Positions 30,118-38,626 of a stretch of 64,000 nt of DNA are shown piece after piece. Under the pieces are notes generated by a model. It saw only the letters and a list, made by a program, of their open reading frames with translations. It had not been told where the DNA came from and did no database searches. Positions within the stretch are counted from its first letter, which is position 1. Every line of letters starts with the position of its first letter. A program made the position numbers and the translations under genes. The stretch comes from Burkholderiales bacterium. Lineage in GTDB: Bacteria > Pseudomonadota > Gammaproteobacteria > Burkholderiales > WYBJ01. The stretch is from the NCBI GenBank assembly GCA_022841915.1, contig JALHQN010000010.1:1-64000 (forward strand), written 5' to 3'.

Positions 30118-32139
30118 TCAGGCGGCTTGTCCCGGTGCGGCGGCCTCGAGGTTGCGCGCCTGAGCGTCGTTCGCCGAATCGAGTGCCGGTGGCGCCGAAG
30201 GTTTCGGCGCCACGCTCGCGCTGGCTTCCGTGTCGGTCGGCTGTGCGGCCAGATTCTTCTTGATGCCGACCAATACGTCGTGCTGGGCCCTGAGCGCGAG
30301 CAACTGCTGCTCGATCTGCTTGCTGCGGTCGCCGACCGAGTGGAGGTTGTGCTGCAGCTTGCGCAGGTTGTCGACGCGCTTGTTCAGCTGCGTCTCGTGC
30401 TCCTTGATCGCCGTGTTCAGGGGCAGCATCGATGCGCGCAGCCAGGCTTGGGTGTCGGCGCGCGTCACCTCGAATATGCGGCGCGCCTCGGCCACCAGGC
30501 TGTTGTAGAAGTTGGTCACGAGAAAGTGCTTCTCGGTCAGGATCTGCTTCGGATGATGGCAGAACTCGACCGCCACTTGTTCCAGCCGGTGCATGGCGAG
30601 GCCATGCTTCTCCATGTTGAGCGGGGGCGGTGAAAGCTTCTCGAAGCCGGCCTTGTCGTGGAAATGCGCGTAGGCCTCCTCGACCAGGCTGAGAATGTCG
30701 TCGGCGTACCGAATGATGCGGTTGGACTGCGCCGTGAAATGATTGAACAGGCCCTGCATGCTCTTGAACAGTCCCGCCGTGGACCATGCGCCCTCGATGT
30801 ATTGGCGATCCTTGTTCACCAGGGTCTCGAGCGCTTCGTCGGACAGGGTCTTCAGGAGCGCGGTCGCTTGTCGCGACAGCACTTCGTGCGTGTCCTGGTA
30901 GCGCTCGACCGTCTCCAGATACTCCGTGCGATCCTGCTCGAGCTTGCTCAACATCGATTGCGCCACGTCGCGGTTCTTCCCCGCCAGCTCCGCCAGGGTC
31001 TTGTGCTCGGCGCGCGCGGCGTTGAACTGAGCGACGATCGACTGACGCGACGCTTCGACCATGGCGCCGATCTCGCGCTGCACGGTCGTGCGCATGATTT
31101 CCTGCTTGGCCGGGATGATCTCGTCGGCGAGCAGGCGTTCCAGGTTCTCGATGCCGCTCTTCTCCAGCGAAGCGCGGTCACCGCGGATGCGTGCAACGAG
31201 GGCTCGCTTGGCCGAGAGCGGCAACACCGACCGCGTCGGAAGATCGAGCAGCCGCGCGGTTTCCTCCAACTGGCGATCGATGCTCTCGCGAATTTCTTCG
31301 TCGGTCTTGATGTCGTCCCACAGCAGATCGATTTTGTTCAATACCGCCAGCCTGCGTGTGACGCGCGGCTCGACATGCTTGCGCCACACTTCGAGGTCCG
31401 AACGAGTGACGCCGGTATCCATCGCGAGCAGAAACAGCACGGCATGAGCGTTGGGGATCATGCTCATGGTCAGCTCGGGTTCGCTGCCCAGGGCATTCAG
31501 GCCAGGCGTGTCCAGGATGACCAGTCCGCTGGTGAGCAGCGGATGCGGGTAGTTGATGAGCGCGTGGCGCCATGCCGGAATCTCGACCTGGTCGGGTTCG
31601 CCAGCAGCGGCGCCCTCAGCCGGCTCGTCGTACAACCCGAGCGCCTTCGCTTCGTCGCGGGACACTGTTTTGGTCTGTGCGAGCGTGCGCAGCGCTTCCG
31701 CAAGGGCGGTTTCGGAGTCGGGGTCCAGACCGATCTTGATCCATTCCACCGGCTTGCGCTTCAGTGAGGCGATCGTTTCGCTGCGGCGCCGCGTTTCGAT
31801 CGGGAGCAGCCGCACATAGGGGGCGTCGCCGGAATCGTGGAACAACTCCGTGGGCGACATCGTGGTGCGGCCGATGTCCGAGGGCAGGATGCGCCGCTTG
31901 TAGTGGCCGAACAGCAGCGCGTTGATGAGTTCCGTCTTGCCGCGCGAGAACTCGGCGAGCAGCGCGAGCGTCATGCGCTCGTGCTTGAGATTCTCGATCA
32001 GATCGTAGATCCGCAGCGACTGCTGGATGTCCGCGATGCCGTTGGTGTCGAGCCATGCCTTGTACGACTCGATGCCGGCGATCATCTCCGCGCGCCACCG
32101 GGCGAATTCGGCGATTCTGGATTCCAGTGCTGTCGTCAT
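30118..32139 (-). CDS. Dynamin-family GTPase
   Basis: 673 residues. The G1/P-loop AEFSRGKTELIN (Lys68) is followed by switch residues near TTMSPTE, G3 in LDTPGLNALG and G4 in LNKIDLLWDD, then a long helical stalk (about 340-640) and an Ala/Pro-rich tail. Bacterial dynamin-like proteins remodel or tether membranes; no paddle-like transmembrane segment is obvious, so it may bind membranes peripherally. Its ATG overlaps the yggU stop (ATGA), placing it as the last gene of proC-yggT-yggU-dynamin. The exact role is not known. Confidence 0.88.
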   Translation of the reverse strand: MTTALESRIAEFARWRAEMIAGIESYKAWLDTNGIADIQQSLRIYDLIENLKHERMTLALLAEFSRGKTELINALLFGHYKRRILPSDIGRTTMSPTELFHDSGDAPYVRLLPIETRRRSETIASLKRKPVEWIKIGLDPDSETALAEALRTLAQTKTVSRDEAKALGLYDEPAEGAAAGEPDQVEIPAWRHALINYPHPLLTSGLVILDTPGLNALGSEPELTMSMIPNAHAVLFLLAMDTGVTRSDLEVWRKHVEPRVTRRLAVLNKIDLLWDDIKTDEEIRESIDRQLEETARLLDLPTRSVLPLSAKRALVARIRGDRASLEKSGIENLERLLADEIIPAKQEIMRTTVQREIGAMVEASRQSIVAQFNAARAEHKTLAELAGKNRDVAQSMLSKLEQDRTEYLETVERYQDTHEVLSRQATALLKTLSDEALETLVNKDRQYIEGAWSTAGLFKSMQGLFNHFTAQSNRIIRYADDILSLVEEAYAHFHDKAGFEKLSPPPLNMEKHGLAMHRLEQVAVEFCHHPKQILTEKHFLVTNFYNSLVAEARRIFEVTRADTQAWLRASMLPLNTAIKEHETQLNKRVDNLRKLQHNLHSVGDRSKQIEQQLLALRAQHDVLVGIKKNLAAQPTDTEASASVAPKPSAPPALDSANDAQARNLEAAAPGQAA

Positions 32140-32480
32140 GATGCCCTGCCCTCATCCCAAGCGCACAGCTGCCGGGCAACGGCTTCAGGACGCGCGTCGA
32201 TCTCGACGATTTTCTGTCTGGAGTGGCTGCCGTGAGCGATGCGCACCGCAGCTCGAGGCAGGGCGAACGCGGCTCTGAGATACTCGATCAACGCATCGTT
32301 GGCGCGCTCGTCGCTCGCCGGCGCCGCGATACGGATCTTCAAGGCGTCGCCATGCCGACCGGCTGGGCCGCTGGCGCTTGCTCCCGGCTGAACGTGCAGC
32401 GTGAGTGCGAGCGCCCGGCCGTCCCCACGGGACTTGGCCCACTCTGGCAGCCTTTGCTCCTGTTGCACGGTTTTCGTCAA
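32136..32480 (-). CDS. yggU: DUF167 family protein YggU
   Basis: 114 residues. The DUF167 core LHVQPGASASGPAGRHGDALKIRIAAP...KANDALIEYL-type pattern is present (ERANDALIEYLRAAF, GSHSRQKIVEI). Its function is unknown; the family is small, soluble and often follows yggT. A TTG start overlaps the yggT stop (TTGA); a GTG four codons later is the alternative. The stop overlaps the dynamin-like ATG. It is shorter than the usual tracked ORF because the open frame runs far upstream inside yggT. Confidence 0.85.
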   Translation of the reverse strand: MTKTVQQEQRLPEWAKSRGDGRALALTLHVQPGASASGPAGRHGDALKIRIAAPASDERANDALIEYLRAAFALPRAAVRIAHGSHSRQKIVEIDARPEAVARQLCAWDEGRAS

Positions 32481-33052
32481 AACGCCCTCGTCACGTTCAG
32501 CTCCATCCACGCTATCGGCACCATCAACAGGAGCTGGAGGATGATGATCAGGACCAAGGGGGACAGATCCACGTTGGCGACCATCGGCACGCGCTTCTGC
32601 AGCGGGCGCAGCAGCGGCTGAGTGAGGCTGCTCAGCAGCGGCCCCACCGGACTGTACGGATTCACCCAGGAAAGGATGGCCTGCACGATGACCGCGACCA
32701 TCAGGATGTAGATGCTCGTCTTGAGCACCTTGACCATCCCCAGCACGAGGACCCCGAAGAAGGCGGTGGCCCCGATGGCCCCGGGCTCCACGCCACCCAG
32801 GGCGAGCACCGCGAACAGGATGAGCACCTCGCACAGCCAAGCCAGCAGCAGAGTGGCCAGATCCATCCCCCACAAGCCGGGAACGATGCGCCGGGTGGGC
32901 TTGACCAGGAAGTCGGTCAGCGCGTTCAGGAACTGCGAGATCGGATTGCGATAGGGCGCACGCACGAGCTGCAGATAGAAGCGCAGCAGCAGCGCGAGCG
33001 CGAAGAGACCGACCACGGTCTGGATGAGAAAGATGGCTGCCTGGGTGAGCAT
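32477..33052 (-). CDS. yggT: YggT family integral membrane protein
   Basis: 191 residues with four to five hydrophobic helices in two repeated YGGT halves (FYLQLVRAPYRNPISQFLNALTDFLVKPTRRIVPG and SILSWVNPYSPVGPLLSSLTQPLLRPLQKRVP-like; only the short motifs NPISQFLNALTDFLVKPTRR and NPYSPVGPLL are quoted as key). The family is linked to cell-envelope or osmotic functions, but its mechanism is not settled. It starts immediately after the proC stop and ends overlapping yggU. Confidence 0.92.
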   Translation of the reverse strand: MLTQAAIFLIQTVVGLFALALLLRFYLQLVRAPYRNPISQFLNALTDFLVKPTRRIVPGLWGMDLATLLLAWLCEVLILFAVLALGGVEPGAIGATAFFGVLVLGMVKVLKTSIYILMVAVIVQAILSWVNPYSPVGPLLSSLTQPLLRPLQKRVPMVANVDLSPLVLIIILQLLLMVPIAWMELNVTRAF

Positions 33053-33874
33053 TTAGCGCGCCTTCCCGAGTTCGTCGCCCAGTTCGCCTGCGCGCTGCAG
33101 GGCGGCGTGCACGGCGCGGGCGATGGCCGCGCCGACCTGATCGCTCTCCATCGTGGTCAGCGCCCGCTCGGTCGTGCCGCCTTTCGAGGTCACGCGCTCG
33201 CGCAGTACCCCGACGTCTTCGTCGCTGGCCTGCGCAAGGCGAACCGCGCCTGCGAATGTGCCCATGACCAATGTTTGTGCGTCTTTCGGCTCGAATCCCA
33301 TGTCCAGAGCCGCCTTGCGCACGGCCTCGATGAAGTAAAACACGTAGGCGGGTCCGCTGCCGGATACCGCCGTGACAGCGTCGATCAAATCTTCGCGCCC
33401 GACCCAAATCGCATCGCCCACCGCGCGCAGAATGGCTTCGGCACGCGATCTCTCTTCGCTGCTGACTTCGGCCCTGGCGAACAGTCCCGATACGCCGGCA
33501 CCGATCAGCGCGGGCGTGTTCGGCATCACCCTCACGATACGTGCATAGCCGCCGAGCCAGCGCGCCAGATCGGCCGTACGGATGCCTGCCGCAATGCTCA
33601 CGATCAACTGCCGGCCGAGCATCGGCGCCAGTTCTCGCGCCACCTCGTGCATGTGCTGGGGCTTGACGGCCAGAACCAGCGTATCGGCGTCCCCTGCTAC
33701 ATCGGCAAGTTTGCCGGATACCTTGATGCCGAAGCGCTGCGAGAGTCGGTCTCGCTGCTCCGCTGCGATGTCGACCGCGCTGAGCGACGCGGCCGCACAG
33801 CCGTTTGCGATCAGGCCGCCCACCAAGGCGCTGGCCATGTTGCCGCCGCCCACGAATGCAATCTTGTCGTTCAT
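33053..33874 (-). CDS. proC: Pyrroline-5-carboxylate reductase
   Basis: 273 residues, standard length. The N-terminal Rossmann motif is GGGNMASALVGG and the C-terminal dimer/active-site region contains TAVSGSGPAYVFYFIEA and VTSKGGTTERAL. It reduces 1-pyrroline-5-carboxylate to proline with NAD(P)H. It heads the proC-yggT-yggU-dynamin operon, an arrangement common up to yggU in proteobacteria. A divergent amidohydrolase gene starts 249 bp away. Confidence 0.96.
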   Translation of the reverse strand: MNDKIAFVGGGNMASALVGGLIANGCAAASLSAVDIAAEQRDRLSQRFGIKVSGKLADVAGDADTLVLAVKPQHMHEVARELAPMLGRQLIVSIAAGIRTADLARWLGGYARIVRVMPNTPALIGAGVSGLFARAEVSSEERSRAEAILRAVGDAIWVGREDLIDAVTAVSGSGPAYVFYFIEAVRKAALDMGFEPKDAQTLVMGTFAGAVRLAQASDEDVGVLRERVTSKGGTTERALTTMESDQVGAAIARAVHAALQRAGELGDELGKAR

Positions 33875-34123
33875 GTCAGATCCTATGCCGAGCCGTCGGA
33901 GTCGAGCGGCGATGGAAGAATGGCGACGGGACGCGTTGGGCGCTCCCCGCCCGAGTGCTTCCCGCTATTATCGCTTGGCCGTGATGCGGCCCGGTGCCTG
34001 CAAAGTCATCTCGCCGCGCTGCTGTCATGTTACCCACCCGTCTTCGCTCCGCTGCAGCCGCCGAATTCCTCGGCGCCACGGCGCGCGGGTGTTCGAATTC
34101 GACGACATCGAGAGAGGAATACG

Positions 34124-34966
34124 ATGCTCATAGCCGATGCGCAAGTCCACATCTGGGCGGCGAGCACGCCTGAGCGCCCCTGGCCGCCGGGACGCCACAA
34201 GGCCCACCGGGAAGTGCCGCTCGGCGCCGATGATCTGCTGGCCGAGATGAATGCGGCAGGGGTGGATCGGGCGGTCCTGGTGCCGCCGTCGTGGGAGGGC
34301 GAGCGCAACGACCTTGCGATTGCGGCAGCCCGGGCGCATCCCGAGCGCTACGCTGCCATGGGTCGTCTCGATCCCGATGCACCCGGCGCGCGCGAGCAGC
34401 TGCAGACCTGGCGCGCCCAGGGCATGCTCGGATTGAGGTTCTCGCTGCACCGGCCGTTCTCGCGGCCGATTCTGACCGAAGGCCGCATGGATTGGGTCTG
34501 GGCGGAGTGCGAGCGCCTCGGGCTGCCCATCTTCGTGCTCGTCTCGCACGATATCGTGCATCTGATCGACCAGGTGGCCGAGCGCCATCCCGGCCTGAAG
34601 CTGGTGATGGATCACTGCGCGCTCAACAGCAGCCTGCGCGACGAAGCAGCCTTTCGCGACTTCGACAAGCTGCTGGCGATCGCACGCCGGCCCAATGTCG
34701 CGGCCAAGGTGAGCTGCTTTCCGGGCTACACCACCGATGAGTATCCGTACCGGTTTACTCACCCCTACATCCAGCAAGTCGTGGAGCGCTTCGGGCCGCG
34801 GCGCACGTTCTGGGGCACCGACCTGACCCGCCTGCCGTGCACCTATCGGCAGGGCGTCACCCTGTTCACCGAGGCGTTGCCCTTCCTCAAGGGCGAGGAC
34901 CTCGCCTGGGTCATGGGGCGCGGCTTGTGTCAGTGGATCGGATGGGCCTTACCGGCCGGCGCCTAG
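34124..34966 (+). CDS. Amidohydrolase 2 family metal-dependent hydrolase
   Basis: 280 residues, TIM-barrel type. The N-terminal IADAQVHIW is the usual DxHxH-like start of the family (here Gln-Val-His), followed by DDLLAEMNAAGVDRAVLVPP, KLVMDHCALN and TFWGTDLTRLPC, where His and Asp ligands are expected. Members hydrolyse lactones, such as 2-pyrone-4,6-dicarboxylate lactonase, or decarboxylate aromatic acids. The substrate is unknown. GAGAGGA lies seven bases before the ATG. It stands alone between divergent proC and convergent leuD. Confidence 0.85.
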   Translation: MLIADAQVHIWAASTPERPWPPGRHKAHREVPLGADDLLAEMNAAGVDRAVLVPPSWEGERNDLAIAAARAHPERYAAMGRLDPDAPGAREQLQTWRAQGMLGLRFSLHRPFSRPILTEGRMDWVWAECERLGLPIFVLVSHDIVHLIDQVAERHPGLKLVMDHCALNSSLRDEAAFRDFDKLLAIARRPNVAAKVSCFPGYTTDEYPYRFTHPYIQQVVERFGPRRTFWGTDLTRLPCTYRQGVTLFTEALPFLKGEDLAWVMGRGLCQWIGWALPAGA

Positions 34967-35004
34967 TGTCCTGAGTCAGGGATTCGTCGACGAATGGCCG
35001 AGAT

Positions 35005-35616
35005 TCAAACCGATACCCAGGGCTGTTCGGCGAAGTAGCGCTGCTCGAAACCCTCGATGCGCTCGATGTGCTGCAGGACCAGACCGATGTCGTCGAGCCC
35101 TTTCACCAATCTTTCCTTGGCGGCCGGATCGATCTCGAACTTGTAGATCGACCCATCGGGGCCGGTCACGGTTTGGGCTGGCAGATCGACGGTGATCTCG
35201 GCGCCTGGTTGCGCGTGCAGCTGTTCGCGCAGGCGCTGGCATTCGGCATCGCTCAGGACGATCGGCAGGAACCCGTTCTGCAGCGCGTTGCCGTAGTGGA
35301 TGTCGCCGAACGAGGGCGCGATGACGCTGCGGATGCCGTAGTCGTACATGACGTAGACCGCGGCTTCGCGCGACGAGCCGCAACCGTAGTTCGCCGCCGC
35401 GACCAGGACTTTCGCACCTCGATATGGCGCCTGGTTGAGCACGAACTCGGGCCGCTCGTTGCCCTGGGCATCGAAGCGCATGTCGTGGAAGAGCCAGCGC
35501 TCGAAGCCCGGTTCGCGCGCCTTGCGCAGGAAACGAGCGGGAATGATCCGGTCGGTGTCGCAGTTGACGATGTCGATCGGCGCTGCCGTTGCAGTGAGCT
35601 TCGTGAAAGGTTCCAT
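35005..35616 (-). CDS. leuD: 3-isopropylmalate dehydratase small subunit
   Basis: 203 residues. The aconitase swivel-domain segments are recognisable: DTDRIIPARFL, ANYGCGSSREAAVYVMYDYG, and ALQNGFLPIVLS. With LeuC it isomerises 2-isopropylmalate to 3-isopropylmalate in leucine synthesis. AGGAGG precedes the ATG. It follows leuC on the same strand by 10 bases. leuB is not adjacent; an amidohydrolase on the other strand comes next. Confidence 0.95.
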   Translation of the reverse strand: MEPFTKLTATAAPIDIVNCDTDRIIPARFLRKAREPGFERWLFHDMRFDAQGNERPEFVLNQAPYRGAKVLVAAANYGCGSSREAAVYVMYDYGIRSVIAPSFGDIHYGNALQNGFLPIVLSDAECQRLREQLHAQPGAEITVDLPAQTVTGPDGSIYKFEIDPAAKERLVKGLDDIGLVLQHIERIEGFEQRYFAEQPWVSV

Positions 35617-35626
35617 GCGTTGCCTC

Positions 35627-37024
35627 CTACAGAGCGCGCACGTCGGTGATGCGGCCGGTAATGGCCGCCGCGGCGGCCATGGCGGGCCCCATCAGGTGGG
35701 TGCGTGCGCCCTTGCCCTGGCGGCCTTCGAAGTTGCGGTTGGACGTCGAGGCGCTGCGCTCGCCGGACGGCACCTGGTCTCCGTTGATGCCCACGCACAT
35801 CGAGCAGCCGGCATCGCGCCACTCGAAGCCCGCTTCGAGAAAGATCTTGTCGAGCCCTTCCGCTTCGGCTGCGACCTTCACCAAGCGCGAGCCCGGTGAG
35901 ACGACCGTCGGCACACGGGCCTTGCGCCCGCGGGCGATGGCCGCTGCTGCGCGCAGATCTTCCAGCCTGCCGTTGGTGCACGAGCCGATGAAAACCCGGT
36001 CGACCGCGATGTCGCTGATCGGCATGCCGGGCGTCAGGCCCATGTAGCGCAGCGAGCTTTCCATGCGTGCGCGGCGCGAGGCATCGGGCTCGTTGGCCGG
36101 ATCCGGCACCGCGCCGCTCACCGGCACGCCTTCCTCCGGATTCGTTCCCCAGGTGACCATGGGTTCGAGCCGGCTCGCGTCCAGGCCGACTTCGCGGTCG
36201 AAGCGCGCCTGCCGATCGCTCGGCAGGCTGCGCCAATAGGCGAGTGCGCTCTCCCAGGCCTCGCCCACGGGGGCATGCGGCCGTCCGGCGAGGTACTGGT
36301 ACGTCGTGTCGTCGGGCGCGATCATGCCCGCGCGGGCGCCCGCTTCGATCGACATGTTGCACATCGTCATGCGCGCTTCCATCGTCAGTGCGCGCACGGC
36401 CGCACCCGCATACTCGATCACGTGCCCTTGCGCGCCGCCGATGCCGATCTTGGCGATGACGGCGAGGATCACGTCCTTGGCGGTAACGCCCGGCGGGAGG
36501 GCGCCGTCGATCCGGATCAACATGCTCTTGGGCTGCTTCTGCCACAGGCATTGGGTGGCGAGCACCTGCTTGACCTGCGATGCCCCGATACCGAAGGCAA
36601 GGGCGCCGAACGCCCCGTGCGTGGACGTATGCGAGTCGCCGCAATTGATCACCAGTCCGGGCAGCGTGAGCCCCAGTTCGGGCGCGGCCACATGAACGAT
36701 CCCTTGCCGGGCGTCGTCCATGTGAAAGTGCCGGATGCCATGCTTGGCCGTGTTGCGCGCGAGATTCTCGATCAGCCCGCGCGCCTCGGCGTCGGCGACG
36801 CCCGGGATGCCCAGATGCCGGTCGACGGTGGGCACGTAGTGGTCGTCGAAGGCGAAGCTTTGCTTGGGGCTGCGCACCTCGCGGCCCTCGCGGGCCAGGG
36901 CGGTGAACGCATGAAAGGAGCCTTCGTGCAAATAATGCCGATCCACGAACAGCAGCGTGTCGCCGCCGGCGCCCCGCGTGATGACATGTCGATCCCAGAT
37001 CTTTTCGAACAGCGTGCGCGCCAT
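35627..37024 (-). CDS. leuC: 3-isopropylmalate dehydratase large subunit
   Basis: 465 residues. It carries the [4Fe-4S] ligand cysteines in [18 protein letters not shown] and GCSMCVG, with the N-terminal [15 protein letters not shown] typical of LeuC. The start is placed at that Met because AGGAGG lies just upstream; the open frame extends 31 codons further into non-conserved sequence. A TATAGT on the minus strand at 37063-37058 may be its -10. Confidence 0.96.
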   Translation of the reverse strand: MARTLFEKIWDRHVITRGAGGDTLLFVDRHYLHEGSFHAFTALAREGREVRSPKQSFAFDDHYVPTVDRHLGIPGVADAEARGLIENLARNTAKHGIRHFHMDDARQGIVHVAAPELGLTLPGLVINCGDSHTSTHGAFGALAFGIGASQVKQVLATQCLWQKQPKSMLIRIDGALPPGVTAKDVILAVIAKIGIGGAQGHVIEYAGAAVRALTMEARMTMCNMSIEAGARAGMIAPDDTTYQYLAGRPHAPVGEAWESALAYWRSLPSDRQARFDREVGLDASRLEPMVTWGTNPEEGVPVSGAVPDPANEPDASRRARMESSLRYMGLTPGMPISDIAVDRVFIGSCTNGRLEDLRAAAAIARGRKARVPTVVSPGSRLVKVAAEAEGLDKIFLEAGFEWRDAGCSMCVGINGDQVPSGERSASTSNRNFEGRQGKGARTHLMGPAMAAAAAITGRITDVRAL

Positions 37025-37123
37025 GCGTCTTGCCTCCTCTCGGGCGGATCGAGGACGACTATAGCATGCGTCGAGAGCCTGATTCCTGCCGCCGCGGTCG
37101 ACGCCCGCGCCGTCCATCCTGCC

Positions 37124-37129
37124 TATAAT
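37124..37129 (+). promoter_or_regulatory. Consensus -10 box upstream of the Gfo/Idh/MocA gene
   Basis: TATAAT lies 26 bases before the ATG in the divergent leuC/oxidoreductase gap. No matching -35 is visible at 17 bp. Ribosome-binding site GGAGGA follows. Confidence 0.45.
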
Positions 37130-37155
37130 GGTCGGATAAGCCTACGGAGGACAGG

Positions 37156-38133
37156 ATGATCAGAGCGGCAATACACGGTCTGGGGCGCTGGGGTCACCGA
37201 CTGCTCGATTCGGTGCGAGACAGCGACAAGCTGCGGATCACTACCGGGATTTCCCGTGAGCCGGACAAGCACGCGGCGCTGGCGGCCGAGTTCGGAATCG
37301 AGGTCGTGTCGTCCTACGCTCGGGTACTCAAGAATCCGCACATCGATGCAGTGATTCTCGCGACGCCGCACACCCAGCATGCGGCCCAGATCGTTCAGGC
37401 GGCCAAAGCGGGCAAGCATGTGTTCGTGGAAAAGCCGTTCACGCTGACGCGGGCGAGCGCAGAGAAGGCCATCGATGCATGCAAGGAGGCCGGAGTCACG
37501 CTGGTGCTCGGCTTCAATCGCCGCTATGCGCCTTCGTTCGTCGAGATGATGCGGCGGATCGAGGCCGGGGACATCGGCGAGGTGGTGCATGTCGAGGCCC
37601 AGAACTCGGGGCCCACGGGGCACAGCCTCAAGCCCGGTCATTGGCGCTCGACACGCCGGGAAGCGCCGGCGGGCGGCATGACCGCGCGCGGCGTGCATGC
37701 GCTCGACTGCCTGATCCGCATCGCGGGGCATGTCGCCACGGTTTACGCCAGTTCGCAAAAGCTCGTGCTGCCGGCGGACATCGACATCGACGATACCACC
37801 ACCATGCTGCTCCGATTCGCGCGGGGCGCGAGCGGCAGCCTGACGACCGTGTTCGTGACCGGGGATTACTGGCGGGTCATGGCGGTGGGCACGAAGGGCT
37901 GGCTGGAGCTGCGCAGCGACACCGAACTGGTGGCTCGCGCGCTGACGGGCGGGCCCCAGGCGTTCCTGTTTCCGGCGGTCGACAAAGAGCGCGCCGAGTT
38001 GGAAGACTTCGCCGACGCGGTCGAGTCGGGCGAGCGGTTCATCGTGTCGCCGGCCGATATCGTCAATGGCGTCGCCGTGCTGGAGTCGATCGAGAAATCG
38101 TCGGCGCGGGGGCGGCCGATACAGATCCGTTAA
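37156..38133 (+). CDS. Gfo/Idh/MocA family NAD(P)-dependent oxidoreductase
   Basis: 325 residues. It has an N-terminal Rossmann domain (IHGLGRWGHRLLDS; then ILATPHTQHAAQ and GKHVFVEKPF, the family EKP signature), then an alpha/beta substrate domain (FNRRYAPSFVEMMR, TARGVHALDCLIRI with the catalytic-type His). Family members oxidise or reduce sugars, inositols and related polyols. The substrate cannot be named. A strong GGAGGA ribosome-binding site and a TATAAT lie just upstream. Confidence 0.88.
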   Translation: MIRAAIHGLGRWGHRLLDSVRDSDKLRITTGISREPDKHAALAAEFGIEVVSSYARVLKNPHIDAVILATPHTQHAAQIVQAAKAGKHVFVEKPFTLTRASAEKAIDACKEAGVTLVLGFNRRYAPSFVEMMRRIEAGDIGEVVHVEAQNSGPTGHSLKPGHWRSTRREAPAGGMTARGVHALDCLIRIAGHVATVYASSQKLVLPADIDIDDTTTMLLRFARGASGSLTTVFVTGDYWRVMAVGTKGWLELRSDTELVARALTGGPQAFLFPAVDKERAELEDFADAVESGERFIVSPADIVNGVAVLESIEKSSARGRPIQIR

Positions 38134-38189
38134 CCGCGCCGAGCAGGCTGCTCCGCGCAGTGCTCGCTGCCCATCGGGAGGTCGTCGAC

Positions 38190-38534
38190 GTGTTATCTAG
38201 TGAGCTGATGGAACGGCTGCTCGAGTTTCGGCGCGAACGCGAGTGGGAGCAGTTCCATACGCCGCGCAATCTCGCGGCTGCGCTTTCGGTCGAGGCAGCC
38301 GAGCTGCTCGAGCACTTCATCTGGGCGTCGGATGCGCCCGAGGAGGCCGTGGTGGCGCAGAAGAAGCGGGCGATCGGCGCCGAGCTTGCCGACATCGCGA
38401 TGTACCTGTCGTACCTGGCCCACGATCTGGGTATAGACCTCGAATCGGCCGTGCGCGACAAGATGACCGTGAACGCCGAACGCTACCCCGTCGAGAAGGC
38501 GAAAGGCTCGAGCAAGAAGTACTCGGAGTTCTGA
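38190..38534 (+). CDS. MazG-like nucleotide pyrophosphohydrolase
   Basis: 114 residues from a GTG with GGGAG nine bases upstream; an ATG six codons in is the alternative. The MazG/all-alpha NTP pyrophosphatase signature is clear: REWEQFHTPRNLAAALSVEA, EAAELLEHF and ELADIAMYLSYLAHDLG, with the EExxE and ExxD metal ligands. It probably hydrolyses a damaged or surplus nucleoside triphosphate. It follows the oxidoreductase gene by 56 bases. It is masked by a longer spurious frame upstream. Confidence 0.85.
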   Translation: MLSSELMERLLEFRREREWEQFHTPRNLAAALSVEAAELLEHFIWASDAPEEAVVAQKKRAIGAELADIAMYLSYLAHDLGIDLESAVRDKMTVNAERYPVEKAKGSSKKYSEF

Positions 38535-38626
38535 TCCGGCGCGGGTGAATCGCGTCCGTAGGGGCTGGGGCGGCGCTGCGAACCTGTTAATCTTGACCGC
38601 TCCCCACCCAACCCAGGAGTGCGATC

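Noticed and set aside
32405-34123. Long plus-strand extension upstream of the amidohydrolase
   Set aside because: It lies antisense to yggU, yggT and proC; the amidohydrolase fold and a GAGAGGA ribosome-binding site fix the start at 34124.
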